Assembly: GCF_900090325.1 (NCBI RefSeq) | Contig: NZ_FMHW01000002.1 | Span: 1,178,001-1,242,000, forward strand | Length of the DNA stretch: 64,000 nucleotides | Origin: Micromonospora pallida | Lineage (GTDB): Bacteria; Actinomycetota; Actinomycetes; Mycobacteriales; Micromonosporaceae | Reading direction: 5' to 3' | Part shown: positions 8,124 through 17,010 of the stretch, piece after piece | Layout of the letters: the number at the start of each line of letters is the position of its first letter | Numbering within the stretch: position 1 is the first letter of the stretch | Position numbers and translations under genes: made by a program | The notes under the pieces: model-generated | Databases searched by the model: none | What the model saw: the letters and a program-made list of their open reading frames with translations, nothing else | What the model was told of the DNA's origin: nothing

Positions 8124-10757
8124 TCAGCTCGGGAAGGCGATCCGCCAGCGGCCCTGGCTGACCCGTTCACCCTTGCGCCGCCAGGTGAAGACGTGTCGGC
8201 GGTCGTTGTCGAAGGGGCTGAAGTCGGCGGCGTAGGCGAACTCGTTCTGCAGCACGTTGTAGAGGTCGAACTCCAGCTCCCCGGCGGCCAGCCGCAGCAG
8301 GGCCCGCAGCTCGTGGGCGCCGATGGTGACCCCGTCCACGGTCAGGGCCTGGAAGGTCCCCCGGGCGGCCCGGACGTCGCTCAGGTCGTCGGAGCCGCCC
8401 TGCTTGAACGCGAAGCCCTCGGGGCGGCCCTCGATGCGGTGCCAGAACTTGTGGGAGTGGTGGAAGCGGATGCTGGGGTGGACGTCCACCCCGTCCGGGG
8501 TCTGAGCCTGGTACAGCTCCAGGAACAGGACCCCGCCGCCGCTCTGGGCCTCCCGGCGGAGCTGGAGGTGGTCGGAGCCGGCCGTGAACACCGACTGGCC
8601 GGCCGCGAGCCGGGTACCGCGCACCTCGTCGGCCTGGAGCTGGGGGGTCGTCACGGTGCCGGCCACCAGAGGCCCGGTCGTCACGGCGCTGGCGGTCAGC
8701 GCCCCGGTCTGCACGCCGGTCAGCTCGTCGGAGTTGCCCTGCTTGAACGCGAAGCCCTCGGGGCGGCCCTCGATGCGGTGCCCGAACCTGTTGGCGTGGT
8801 GGAAGCGGATGCTGGGATAGACGTCCACCCCCGGCGGGGTCTCGGCCTGGAACAGCTCCAGGAACACCACAGGCCCCCCGCTCTGGGCCTCCCGCCGCAG
8901 TTGCAGGTGCTCGGAGACCGCCTGGACGGTCAGCGGGGACTGGGGCGCGGTGGTGCCGATGCCGACCCTGTTGCCCAACGGGTTGATGGCCAGAGGCGCG
9001 GAGCCGTGGGACTGGATCCAGGAGTACCCGGTGTCGTAGCCGAGCCGTAGGTTCGGCTGGTGGGTGGGGCCGACGATGACGCTGCCCCCGTTGGCGTCGC
9101 CGTTGTCGTCCACGATGTGCAGCCGGGCCTGGGGGGTGGCGGTGCCCAGCCCGGCGTTGCGGGCGGAGAAGACCAGGGGCGCCCGCTCCACCGCGGCGCT
9201 GAGCTGGCCGTCCTGGAACCCGGGGAGGTTGCGGTAGGCCAGCACCACCGGGGCGTGGCCGGGGTCCGGCAGCCCCTGCACCTCCTCCAGGGTCAGCTCC
9301 AGGCACCCCCCGGGGGGCAGGGTCGTGTCCTGCTGGGGGATCAGGGTCCACTGGGCCCGGTCCGCCAGCATCTCCCGGTGGACCTGCCAGACCCCGGGAA
9401 CCGACCCCCCGACCCGGAGGGTGACCGTGCCGGCGGTACCGGCGGTGGTCAGGGCCCAGTCCCGGGTCTCCCGGTCGCCCTGCACCTCGAAGGAGAGGAC
9501 CAGCTCGGTGGGAGCGGTCCCGTCCGCCCCGGTCAACGGAACGGGAATCTCCCGGGAGACGTTGGCCACCCGGACCCGCAGGTCACAGGGGGTACGGCCG
9601 TCGCTGAGCACCCGGTCCCCGCCGACGAACCCCAGGTGCAGGGGTACGTCGGGTCGACCCCGGTGGTTGACGATCTCCAGCACCTGGTGTCGGGCCCCGG
9701 TCAGTTCGGTGGGCTCCCCGCTGTACCCCATGCGCCGGTAGCCCAGCTCCACCCGGCTGCCCCGGGTGCCCCCCACCCCGTCGGCCCGCAGCCCGGTCAG
9801 GGGCAGGTCGAGGGAGTTCCCGGCCGGCAGGGTCAGCCCCTCCGGTCCGCGCAGCCAGCCGGTGGACCCGGTCAGGGACAGCTCCCACCCCGGCACCTCC
9901 ACGGCCGGCCGGGTGTCGGCGGCCAGCACCCCCTGGCGGAAGGTCACCGCGAGGTGATGGTTCTCGGGACCGGTGGGTCCGGGGGCCGACCAGAGGACCA
10001 GGTCCTGGCGGGAGGAGTTGGTGACCCGCAGGGTGAGGGTCTGTCCCGCCGGGGTGTCGTCGATGTAGAGCACCGGCTGGTCGTCGACGTTGACCAGCTC
10101 GAAGGTGAGGGGGTGGGTACGGACGAAGGTGGCGAGCAGGGCCTCGTCGCCGGCCATGTCCCGCTGGATCTCGGCCACCGACCGAGGAGCGTCGTACACC
10201 CGCAGGTGGGCCGCGGCGAGCGCGAGGTGGTAGCTGACGGAGTTGGGGTCGCGGCCCAGCGCGAACCTCTCCCCGTTCGGCTGGGTGGGCCCCGGCATCG
10301 CGTCCTCGGCCACCACCATCCCGTCCAGCAGGATCCGGGCGGTGCTGTCCTGGCTGGTCACCGCCAGGTGGTGCCACTGGTCGAAGGTGAAGGTCCCCGG
10401 GGCGGTCTCCTGCTGGAAGGGGCCGTTCACCGTGGAGCCCTGGTACACGATCCGACCGTCGTCGACGAGCCAGAGCGCGAAGTGGCCCCACTGGCCGAAG
10501 ACGACGGCCTTCGAGTTCGACGGCATCGGGGGCACCCGCACCCAGGCCATGCTGGTGATCGGCCGGGTCACGCCCGAGGTGCTGACCACCGCGTCGGAGC
10601 CCCCGCCCAGGGCCAGGCAACTGCCGAACCGGTTGTCGGCGCGGACCTGCGGGGCACCTTCGATCTCCCCGGTGGCCGGGGCGGCGGGGGAGCCGGTGAC
10701 CAGGGGGCCGCGGGCCAGGTCGTCGAGCTGCCAGTGCAGCAGCAGGGTGGCGCTCAT
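8124..10757 (-). CDS. LamG-lectin protein with phage-tail-fibre-like repeats
   Basis: 877 residues, ATG at 10757 overlapping the stop of the 72-residue gene. Residues 1-205 resemble a LamG/concanavalin-like domain (LLLHWQLDD start, WVRVPPMPS, FDQWHHLAVTSQ, RILLDGMVV, LRVYDAPRS). The middle part is beta-rich. From about residue 530 come tail-fibre-type motifs, GLGTATPQARLHI and RVGIGTTAPQSPLTV, like the short repeats of phage tail fibres that often precede a trimerisation or chaperone domain. Two near-identical 65-residue modules follow (LQLRREAQSGG ... IEGRPEGFAFKQG), separated by about 48 residues, then a C-terminal cap ending GRWRIAFPS. There is no signal peptide. I infer a carbohydrate-binding fibre, possibly trimeric. 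The next gene starts 10 bases downstream. Confidence 0.85.
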   Translation of the reverse strand: MSATLLLHWQLDDLARGPLVTGSPAAPATGEIEGAPQVRADNRFGSCLALGGGSDAVVSTSGVTRPITSMAWVRVPPMPSNSKAVVFGQWGHFALWLVDDGRIVYQGSTVNGPFQQETAPGTFTFDQWHHLAVTSQDSTARILLDGMVVAEDAMPGPTQPNGERFALGRDPNSVSYHLALAAAHLRVYDAPRSVAEIQRDMAGDEALLATFVRTHPLTFELVNVDDQPVLYIDDTPAGQTLTLRVTNSSRQDLVLWSAPGPTGPENHHLAVTFRQGVLAADTRPAVEVPGWELSLTGSTGWLRGPEGLTLPAGNSLDLPLTGLRADGVGGTRGSRVELGYRRMGYSGEPTELTGARHQVLEIVNHRGRPDVPLHLGFVGGDRVLSDGRTPCDLRVRVANVSREIPVPLTGADGTAPTELVLSFEVQGDRETRDWALTTAGTAGTVTLRVGGSVPGVWQVHREMLADRAQWTLIPQQDTTLPPGGCLELTLEEVQGLPDPGHAPVVLAYRNLPGFQDGQLSAAVERAPLVFSARNAGLGTATPQARLHIVDDNGDANGGSVIVGPTHQPNLRLGYDTGYSWIQSHGSAPLAINPLGNRVGIGTTAPQSPLTVQAVSEHLQLRREAQSGGPVVFLELFQAETPPGVDVYPSIRFHHANRFGHRIEGRPEGFAFKQGNSDELTGVQTGALTASAVTTGPLVAGTVTTPQLQADEVRGTRLAAGQSVFTAGSDHLQLRREAQSGGGVLFLELYQAQTPDGVDVHPSIRFHHSHKFWHRIEGRPEGFAFKQGGSDDLSDVRAARGTFQALTVDGVTIGAHELRALLRLAAGELEFDLYNVLQNEFAYAADFSPFDNDRRHVFTWRRKGERVSQGRWRIAFPS
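8382..8577 (-). repeat. Internal direct repeat, copy 2 (fibre module)
   Basis: About 196 bases encoding a module with LQLRREAQSGG, VHPSIRFHHSHKF and IEGRPEGFAFKQGGSDDL. It matches the copy at 8721-8916 in length and at most positions, with differences clustered in the middle (for example HSHKFW against HANRFG). It is the product of an in-frame duplication within the fibre gene. Confidence 0.85.
8721..8916 (-). repeat. Internal direct repeat, copy 1 (fibre module)
   Basis: This copy encodes LQLRREAQSGG, VYPSIRFHHANRF and IEGRPEGFAFKQGNSDEL. The DNA as well as the protein is closely conserved between the copies, so the duplication is either fairly recent or kept uniform by gene conversion. In-frame gain or loss between the copies would change fibre length. 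Confidence 0.85.
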
Positions 10758-10972
10758 GCCGGAGAGCCCGGGACGACGGGGGCGGCGGAGGCGGCGGCAC
10801 CGGGGGCGGCCGGTCGGGTGCCGGCCGGGGCCCCGTCCGGGTGGAGCTGGGCCCCGGCCTGCTGGCCGATGCTCTCGATCAGTTCGTACACACGGACGTA
10901 GGGCATCTGACCCAGGGCCTCCATGATCGTGTTCGTCTGGTCGAGGGTGAGAGAGAGGGTGATCGGGGGCAT
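10754..10972 (-). CDS. Small phage-type protein (72 residues)
   Basis: The ATG at 10972 has AAGGA eight bases upstream; an alternative ATG at 10981 is less well placed. The N-terminal 42 residues (LSLTLDQTNTIMEALGQMPY ... VYELIESIGQQAGAQL) resemble small proteins often found beside phage tail-fibre genes, which share the pattern of Leu-Thr-x-Asp/Glu-Gln, then ALG, then a PY or PF step before a second helix. The rest is a Pro/Ala-rich tail, probably disordered. Its stop overlaps the ATG of the lectin/fibre gene (ATGA), so the two are almost surely co-translated. This supports a phage-derived origin for the fibre part. The function is unknown; a fibre-associated or chaperone-like role is a guess. 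Confidence 0.7.
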   Translation of the reverse strand: MPPITLSLTLDQTNTIMEALGQMPYVRVYELIESIGQQAGAQLHPDGAPAGTRPAAPGAAASAAPVVPGSPA

Positions 10973-11013
10973 CGCTCGCATCCTTGATCCGGTCGGGTGA
11001 CCGGGGTGGTGGC

Positions 11014-14000
11014 TCATCGGGTGGGTGGGGTCGGGGTGGGCAGCGCGAGCCAGCCCTCCCGCAGGGTCAGGTCGGTGGGGAACCCCGGGTTTGGGGCGGG
11101 GGGATCCTCGGTCTCGGTCCAGACGGCACCCGCCCGCTCCCGCCAGGTCCACCGGCGCCCCGGCTCGGTGGCGGGCAGCACCAGCCCGACCTCGGCCGCG
11201 TCGGTCAGCACCGGGGCGGCGAGGAAGCCGGTCTCCAGGCGGGCCAGGGCGGCGTGGTGGTGGGCGGGGTCCAGCCGTACCGAGACGGTGGGCAGGATGC
11301 CGGTGGTGGCGTGCAGGGCCCCGGCCGGCTCCAGGAGCACCGTCAGGGTCTCCTCGGGCAGACCGAAGGCGAGCCGTACCGGGGGGTCGGTGCCGGCGGC
11401 GGCCATGGTGGGCACGTCGTGGTACTCGGTGCCGAGGCTCCCGTCGGGCTCGTGCCGCCAGTAGCCCAGCACCCCGTCGGCGAGCCGCCCGTACGCCCCC
11501 AGCCGGACCGGGAACCGCACCAGCGGGAAGCCGTTGGTCTCCCGGCCGGTACGCCCCAGGTCCTGCCGGAACACGTTCCAGTCCTGGTGGATCGCGGGAG
11601 GGCCGAGCAGGTCCAGCCCGACGGCCAGGCGCAGCACCGCGATCGGTCGGCCGGTGAGCCGGGACCGGACCTGGTGGCCGCCCTCCCCCTCCTCGACCAC
11701 CGCCTCCAGGGCCTCGATCAGGGAGCTGAACAGCTCCCCGAGCCGGTCGGCCCCGTACCCCCGCAGCCGGTCGACGACGGCCCGCAGCCCAGGGTTGGTG
11801 ATCTGCTCCACGGCGGGAAACCCCCCGGTGGGGGCGGCCAGCCAACGGGCCAGGGCCGGGCGGTCCGGGTCCGGGTCGGGAAGGAGGCTGCCCAGCCACT
11901 CCCCGCTGGCGGCGTGTACCCGCAGTCCGTCGTCGAGCAGGTCGGGCAGCAGCCACCCGCAGACCGGGGAGGACTCCACCAGGCCGCTGACCGGCCGGCG
12001 CGGGTGCTCGGCGTCGAGCAGCCGCAGCCGCAGTCGGGCCGGTTGGGCCACCCGGGGCGGCAGGGCGATCCAGCCCGGCCGGTCCGGTACCCGTAGCCGG
12101 GTGGTGGCGGCGGGCTGGTCCACCGAGAGGTCGTGCCCGACCCCGAAGGAGTCCACCACCCGCAGCCGCAACAGCCGCAGGCACCCGGCCCGCAGGGGGT
12201 TGAAGTCGGCCAGGGGCACCGGGGCCTGCCGGTTCTGCTCCCCGACCCGGTCCCGCACCTGCTCGGCGAGGAACTGTCCGGAGGGGAAACCGAGGGGGTC
12301 GAGGATGGGGAGCTGGCGGGTCAGCCGGCGCATCAGCAGGGCATCGTTGAACCCGCCCAGGCTCTGGGCCAGGTTGCTCCCCTCGTGCTCGGCCAGGTGG
12401 GCGTAGGCGGCGGCGAGGGTCCCCAACCGGAGGTCGGCCGACTGGTCGGCACACCAGGCGAGCAGGGCCCCGGGGTCCCCGGTCACCTGCTCCGGGGTGA
12501 GGGGCCCCAGTCCGGCGGCCGCCCGTTCCTCGTTGTACCGGGCCAGGGGGCCGCCTGCGAGGTACCGCAGGATCCGGGCCGAGAGCAGCGGGCGGGTGGC
12601 GGTGGAGAGCACGGTGCTGCCGCTGTAGGTGACGGCCGCCCGTTCGGTGAGCCGGTGCCCGGGGCGGGGCGCCAGTTCGACCTCCCCGGCTGGGAGCCGG
12701 TAGTTGAGGCTGACCACCTCGGGGTCGTAGTCCCGGTCGGTGGGGTCGAGGTTGGTCCCGGGGGCGGACGGCAGGAACTCCACCTCCCAGTGCAGCAGCA
12801 GAGGATGCCAGGGCTGGCCGGCCCAGCGGCGCAGCGCCGGGTGGGGTTCGGTCAGCCCGGCGAGGACCGTGTCCAGCAGGTCGCCGGCGGCGGCGAACCC
12901 CTCGGCCTCGGTCAGGGCCCCGACCGCCCCGGGGGTCTCCACCACCAGGCAGGGCAGCAGGCCCTCGGGGTGCTCGTCGTCGCTTCCGTACCGGTCCGAC
13001 CCGGTGGCCTCGGCGCCGGTGAGCAGCACCACCGGCTCGTTGGGCACCTGGTACGAGTCGTCGGGGAGCTGCTGGAGCCGGTAGCCGGCCCCCTCCGGCA
13101 GCTCCGCGTTGACCCGGGCCACCACCGCCTCCACCGCCTCCCGGGCCGCCGCCAGCCGGTGGGCCAGGGTGTCCCCCCGCCCGCTCGGGGGAACTCCCCG
13201 GTCTCGGCGAGCAGGGCGTCCAGGGCCGCCAGCTCCCGTTGCAGGTAGGCGGCTGCCAGGTCCGGGTCGGGGTAGTCCGTCCGGTTCTCCGGAGGCGGGT
13301 AGGCGCAGGTCAGGTACCGGTGCCAGTCGGCGAAGAGACGCTGCCGCAGCCCGGTGGCCTCGGCCTGGGCCCCCTCGTGGGTGGCCTGGGCGGCGTTCAG
13401 GGCGACCAGCAGGTCACCCAGCTCGGGCGGCAGGTCGGCCAGCTCCCGGGCGGGGGCAGCCCCCACCGGGGCGAGGCCGGCGGGGCCGGCGGCGGCGACC
13501 AGGGCCGTCGGGTCGGTACCGGGGACGGCGTCCTGGGGCCGGACCGTCCAGCGGGTCCCGGCGGCGACCGGGGTGAAGGCAGCGGTGTGCCGGGCCTCGG
13601 CGAGCCGCTCCGGCAGGTCCAGGGTGGCGGTCTCCAGGTGTTCGGCGAGGTCGATCGCCTCCAGGAGCTGCTCCATCTCGTCGGCGCTCACCCCGGGCAG
13701 CTCCGCCCCCAGATGGGCGGCGAGGGCCTCGGTGGCGCTGTCGGCGAGGTAGACCCCGGTCCCGGTGGTCCGGGTGTCGAACAGGGACAGCTCCCCCTCC
13801 GGGTCGAGGGTCAGCCGGCCGAAGCAGACCATCCGCTCCGGGGCCGCCCCCTCGGGCCCCGCCGCCCAACCCAGCTCGTCGGCCACCCGCTGGGCCCAGG
13901 TGCCGGTACCCGGCCGGGCCAGGGTGCCGGTCAGCTCGTCCAGGGCGGGGGAGGAGTACCAGCCGAGCAGGTCGTACCGGGTACCGGCCGGGGGCCGGGT

Positions 14001-14615
14001 GCCCGACTGGGGGTCGAAGAACCCGAAGACGCTGGCCGAGTTGGGGTAGAAGGCGGCGAAGGTGGGTTCCCCGTACCCGAGGGCGGTCAGCCGGGCCACC
14101 CGGTCGGTCTCCGGCCCCGGCCAGGCCCCGAGGGGCAGGACCCGCCCGAGCCGCCGCCAGGGCCGACCCGAGGGGCCCGGGGGGTCGGCGGGGGAGAGGG
14201 GGTAGGCCACCGAGGCGGGCGACTCGTCGGTGAGGGCGTCGCTCTCCACCACCCACCGGGCCCGCCGGCCGTCGGGGTCGGTGCGGGTGACCAGCCACCG
14301 GTCGGGTACCCGGGGCGGCTGCACCGCCGCCTCCCGCCCTCGGCCGGGGACGCCCTCCTGCGGGCCGTGGACCAGGCGGGTCAGTGCGTCAGGCAAGGCC
14401 CAGTGCAGGTGGACCCCGGCCTGGAGGGTGAACTCCTCCTCGAAGGGGGCGGGGAGGATCCCATCGCTGAGGAAGGGCTGGTCGGGGTGGACGTCCCGCC
14501 CGGTGACCGGGTCACAGTAGGGCAGTCGGGTGAAGTCGGCGACCGGGCCGGCGACGGTCCGCTGGGCCGGGAGCCACAGTGCGTCGATTCGGACGGGTAC
14601 GGCGAGCAGACGCAT
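11014..14615 (-). CDS. Giant protein of unknown function, first gene of the operon (frameshifted)
   Basis: The frame from the ATG at 14615 (GAGGG eight bases upstream) is sensible up to about residue 480 (ending LLAETGEFPRAGG), then turns into Trp/Arg/Ser-rich noise. The correct sequence resumes in another frame as DTLAHRLAAAREAVEAVVAR and runs on to 11014. Adding one base to the run of six C on the plus strand (13173-13178) gives one frame of 1200 residues. I do not recognise a family. Likely conserved patches are LHWALPDALTRLVHG, VPDRWLVTRTDPDG, GEPTFAAFYPNSASVFGFFD and RYDLLGWYSSPALDEL in the N-terminal part, and YNEERAAAGLGPL and SLGGFNDALLMRRLTRQLP in the C-terminal part. It has no signal peptide or membrane helix. 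As read it would give a truncated protein and, at best, a second product from an internal start. Confidence 0.75.
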
Positions 14616-14839
14616 GGGGCATCCCTCTGGGGTGGACGGTCAGCGCGGTACACCCTACAAACCGGACCGATCTTGAGCCTCAACAAAGTCGACAATGGAC
14701 TCGTTCGGTGCGCCGTAGCGCTGTTGGCCCCCCGTGGTGTAGGACCGACTTCGGCGAACTGTTCAGGTATCGGCAATGATGATTGTGATTTCCCCGTAGG
14801 TCCGGTCTGCTCCGGTTCCCTCGCCGCAGGTCAGGACGG
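14616..14839 (-). other. Upstream region of the large operon
   Basis: This 224-base stretch must carry the promoter of the operon. On the minus strand the best candidate is TTGAGG followed by TAGGGT, but the spacing is about 20 bases, longer than usual, so I do not annotate it as a promoter. The ribosome binding site is GAGGG just before 14615. The DNA is less GC-rich here than in the genes. No inverted-repeat operator stands out. Confidence 0.35.
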
Positions 14840-14971
14840 TCAGGCGGTGGAGGAGCGGACCACCTGGGTTGGCGGGAAGCGGACCTTCCGGTGCCCCGCT
14901 TCCCCCTCGGCCAGCAGCAGGGCGGCGGCGGTGTGCCCCATTCGGTAGGGCGACTGTCGGATGATGGTCAG
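14840..14971 (-). pseudogene. 3' remnant of a LacI-family regulator gene
   Basis: A minus-strand frame ending at 14840 encodes LTIIRQ, then MGHTAAALLLAEGEAGH, then FPPTQVVRSSTA and a stop. This is the usual end of LacI-family sensor domains (T-IRQP, MG--AA-LLL, P-LVVR-STA). The preceding 270 residues, including the DNA-binding domain, are absent: upstream in this frame is unrelated Arg-rich sequence. It is therefore a decayed fragment, on the same strand and just upstream of the large operon. Confidence 0.6.
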
Positions 14972-15097
14972 CCTGCAACACCTCACGGCGGCGGTGTCCC
15001 GTTGCCCCCGAGTCCTACGCCCGCACTCCCGACCGGTTACGTCATGTAACGGGCACCCCGGCCTCGGCGAACCACTCCGCATCCGCTTCCGCCGGTG

Positions 15098-15365
15098 TCA
15101 GCGCGCGATTGACGCCTCGATGATGGTGGCCGTTCCCACCGCGGGTCGGCCCTCGTGCATGGTGATCGTCATGCCCGGCTGTAGGTGCCGCCAGCGGTCT
15201 GGGGACAGCGGGCCCAGGCGGACCGAGCGCAACCTCCCACTCGTCGTGGTCGAGGTACTCGCGTACGTCGGCCACCGTTACGCCAGCCTCGTTGACGACA
15301 TCAGCCGGGACCATGGCCGCAGCCCGAACGAGTAGATCAGCAACATCCACCCTCGGATTGTTCAA
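15098..15365 (-). pseudogene. Internally deleted, frameshifted gene of an actinobacterial hypothetical family
   Basis: From a TTG at 15365 (GAAGG ten bases upstream) the frame reads VDVADLLVRAAAMVPADV and VADVREYLDHDEWEVA, which looks like an intact N-terminus. Immediately after, the sensible sequence switches frame to SVRLGPLSPDRWRHLQPG, MTITMHEGRPAVGTATII and EASIAR, ending at 15098. From memory, actinobacterial relatives have about 100 further residues between these two parts, and the C-terminal segment is the small beta-barrel ending common to them. The junction near 15225 looks like a deletion that also broke the frame. Confidence 0.55.
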
Positions 15366-15445
15366 CGTCGCCGTACCTTCGAGGCCGACCGCTCGTACCG
15401 ATGTCCGTTGGTTGCTCCTGGGCGATGGTCTGGAATGCTTCGCTT

Positions 15446-15943
15446 ATGCCTTCCTATCCGCCTACCTTCGCCGACCAGGTCGTCGCACTCCCAGCCCGTG
15501 CCCAGTTCGAGGCGTTCCTCGACGAGCACCGCGGCGCGCTCAACGGCTGTCTGGACGGGCTGACGGAGGAACAGGTGCGCCGGTCGTTGGTGGCCTCCGG
15601 GACCACGCTGTTGGGTCTGGTGAAGCACGCGACGTTCGTCGAGAAGGTCTGGTTCGACGAAGCCGTCACGTGCCGGTCGCGCGCTGAGATCGGTATCCCC
15701 GCGAGGTCAGAAGAGTCGTTCATTCTCGATGACGACGACACGATCGCCACCGTCCGGCACGCACACCGCGAAGCCTGCGAAGCATCACGCCGTGCGACGT
15801 CATCCCTGGGTCTGGACGACATCCTGCACGGGCACCGGCGGGGCCCGCTTCCGCTGCGGTGGGTGTATCTCCACGTGCTGCGCGAGCTCGCCCAGCACTG
15901 TGGGCACGCAGACATTCTTCGAGAGCAGCTCGTCAACGAGTAG
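15446..15943 (+). CDS. DinB/DUF664-type protein
   Basis: 165 residues from the ATG at 15446; a GGA lies six bases upstream and a longer frame from 15401 looks like leader sequence. The pattern FEAFLDEHRGALNGCLDGLT, then GTTLLGLVKHATFVEKVWF, then RWVYLHVLRELAQHCGHADI is that of the DUF664/DinB four-helix-bundle family. Metal-binding His residues are expected in KHATFVE and in LAQHCGHAD, and both are present. Members include mycothiol-dependent enzymes and many uncharacterised proteins. It has no operon partner: pseudogene remains lie on the left and a convergent MBL gene on the right. Confidence 0.85.
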   Translation: MPSYPPTFADQVVALPARAQFEAFLDEHRGALNGCLDGLTEEQVRRSLVASGTTLLGLVKHATFVEKVWFDEAVTCRSRAEIGIPARSEESFILDDDDTIATVRHAHREACEASRRATSSLGLDDILHGHRRGPLPLRWVYLHVLRELAQHCGHADILREQLVNE

Positions 15944-16110
15944 TACGCGGACGTCCGCTCATGCCGCTCCGGGTGGGCTGGCGTTCATCGCCGCCGGTGA
16001 CGCATGGTGTTGTACGAACCGACGTAGCGAGAACACCACCCGGCAGCATAGGCACTACCCGCCGCGCCCCACGTCCGGTGAGAGAGCACGCGCAACCGTG
16101 CACGAGGTCG

Positions 16111-16947
16111 TTAGCCGGGCGTCCCGGCGCGCTCGTTTCTTTGGGCGAGGCGCTGGGCTTGCCCGTTGTGCACATCGCTCACCCACTCCCAGCCGGGCTT
16201 GGCCGATGGGCCGATCCGCGGGTCGTTGGGAACATGGCCGTCACGCAAGGCGAGCACGTACGCCCGATCCTGCTCGATCCGTGCACGTACCTGGTCAGCT
16301 CCGCCGACTGACCCGTGGCCGGGGACGACGACATCGACATCGCCCGCCACGTCCTCCAGCAGCCGCAGTGCTGCGAGGTAGTCCTCGATCGGGTCAGCGG
16401 TGCCGTTCAGATCGAGCATTGGAATCAAGACATCAGAGAGCATGTCGCCGGCGACGAGAACCCCGCGTTCTTCGACGAACAGCGCCGCATGGCCCGGCGC
16501 ATGTGCTTGATGCTCGATGATCCGGACTTGAGGGCCATCCCAGGGGATCTGCGTCGTCTCGGCGGGCAGGGCGGTGATCAGGCCGTACAGGTCCAGCGGT
16601 ACCCGGTCGGCGATGCCCGTCGGTTCCAGGTGGGCGGTTATCTCGGCCTTCGCACCGGGGTCGGACAGCTCATCCCGGACGGTGGCCGCGCAGCGGGCCG
16701 TGCCGTAACGAGGGGCCGCGCCAAGCTGGGCGTGCCACAGCAGGTGATCCCAGTGAGGATGCGTCGAGAAGCCTGCCACGACGGCCTGGTCCGAATGGGA
16801 CAGGTCGTTCGCGATGCAGGCCATTTCCTGGTCCTGCACCCCGGGGTCGATGAGCAAAACACCGGCGCGGCCTTGCACGACAATGGAATTGCTCTGGAGA
16901 AACTCGCTCTCGTGGATCAGCACACCGTCCGCGACCTGTCTCAGCAC
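16111..16947 (-). CDS. MBL-fold metallohydrolase
   Basis: 278 residues from a GTG at 16947 with AAGGGG five bases upstream; the frame extends further but the extra part overlaps the hxlR pseudogene on the other strand and has no family character. Metal-binding motifs are THPHWDHLLWH (HxHxDH with Trp in the variable place), the third-ligand region EHQAHAPGHAALFV, LVAGDMLSD (bridging Asp) and VVPGHGSVGG. The N-terminal VLIHESEFLQSNSIVVQG and LLIDPG are typical of the fold. The substrate is unknown. The 63 bases to the start of a broken HxlR regulator suggest that this gene was once controlled by it. Confidence 0.88.
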   Translation of the reverse strand: MLRQVADGVLIHESEFLQSNSIVVQGRAGVLLIDPGVQDQEMACIANDLSHSDQAVVAGFSTHPHWDHLLWHAQLGAAPRYGTARCAATVRDELSDPGAKAEITAHLEPTGIADRVPLDLYGLITALPAETTQIPWDGPQVRIIEHQAHAPGHAALFVEERGVLVAGDMLSDVLIPMLDLNGTADPIEDYLAALRLLEDVAGDVDVVVPGHGSVGGADQVRARIEQDRAYVLALRDGHVPNDPRIGPSAKPGWEWVSDVHNGQAQRLAQRNERAGTPG

Positions 16948-17010
16948 GATGACCCCTTCCGCTTGTGGTCTGCAACCGCCCGGCGAGACGGTAGTGCCTG
17001 GCAGTAATAG

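Noticed and set aside
8124..10757. CRISPR-like or IS-related repeats in the fibre gene
   Set aside because: The two repeats are in-frame coding modules 196 bases long, with no inverted ends and no transposase.
495..14615. Contractile injection system or complete prophage
   Set aside because: Apart from tail-fibre-like repeats and one small phage-type protein, no sheath, tube, baseplate, spike, portal, terminase or integrase is recognisable.
14616..14700. Firm promoter call for the large operon (TTGAGG / TAGGGT)
   Set aside because: The spacing of about 20 bases is too long to assert; mentioned only as a possibility.
14763..14981. 72-codon minus-strand frame just upstream of the large operon
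   Set aside because: It overlaps the lacI remnant in another frame and has no ribosome binding site or family.
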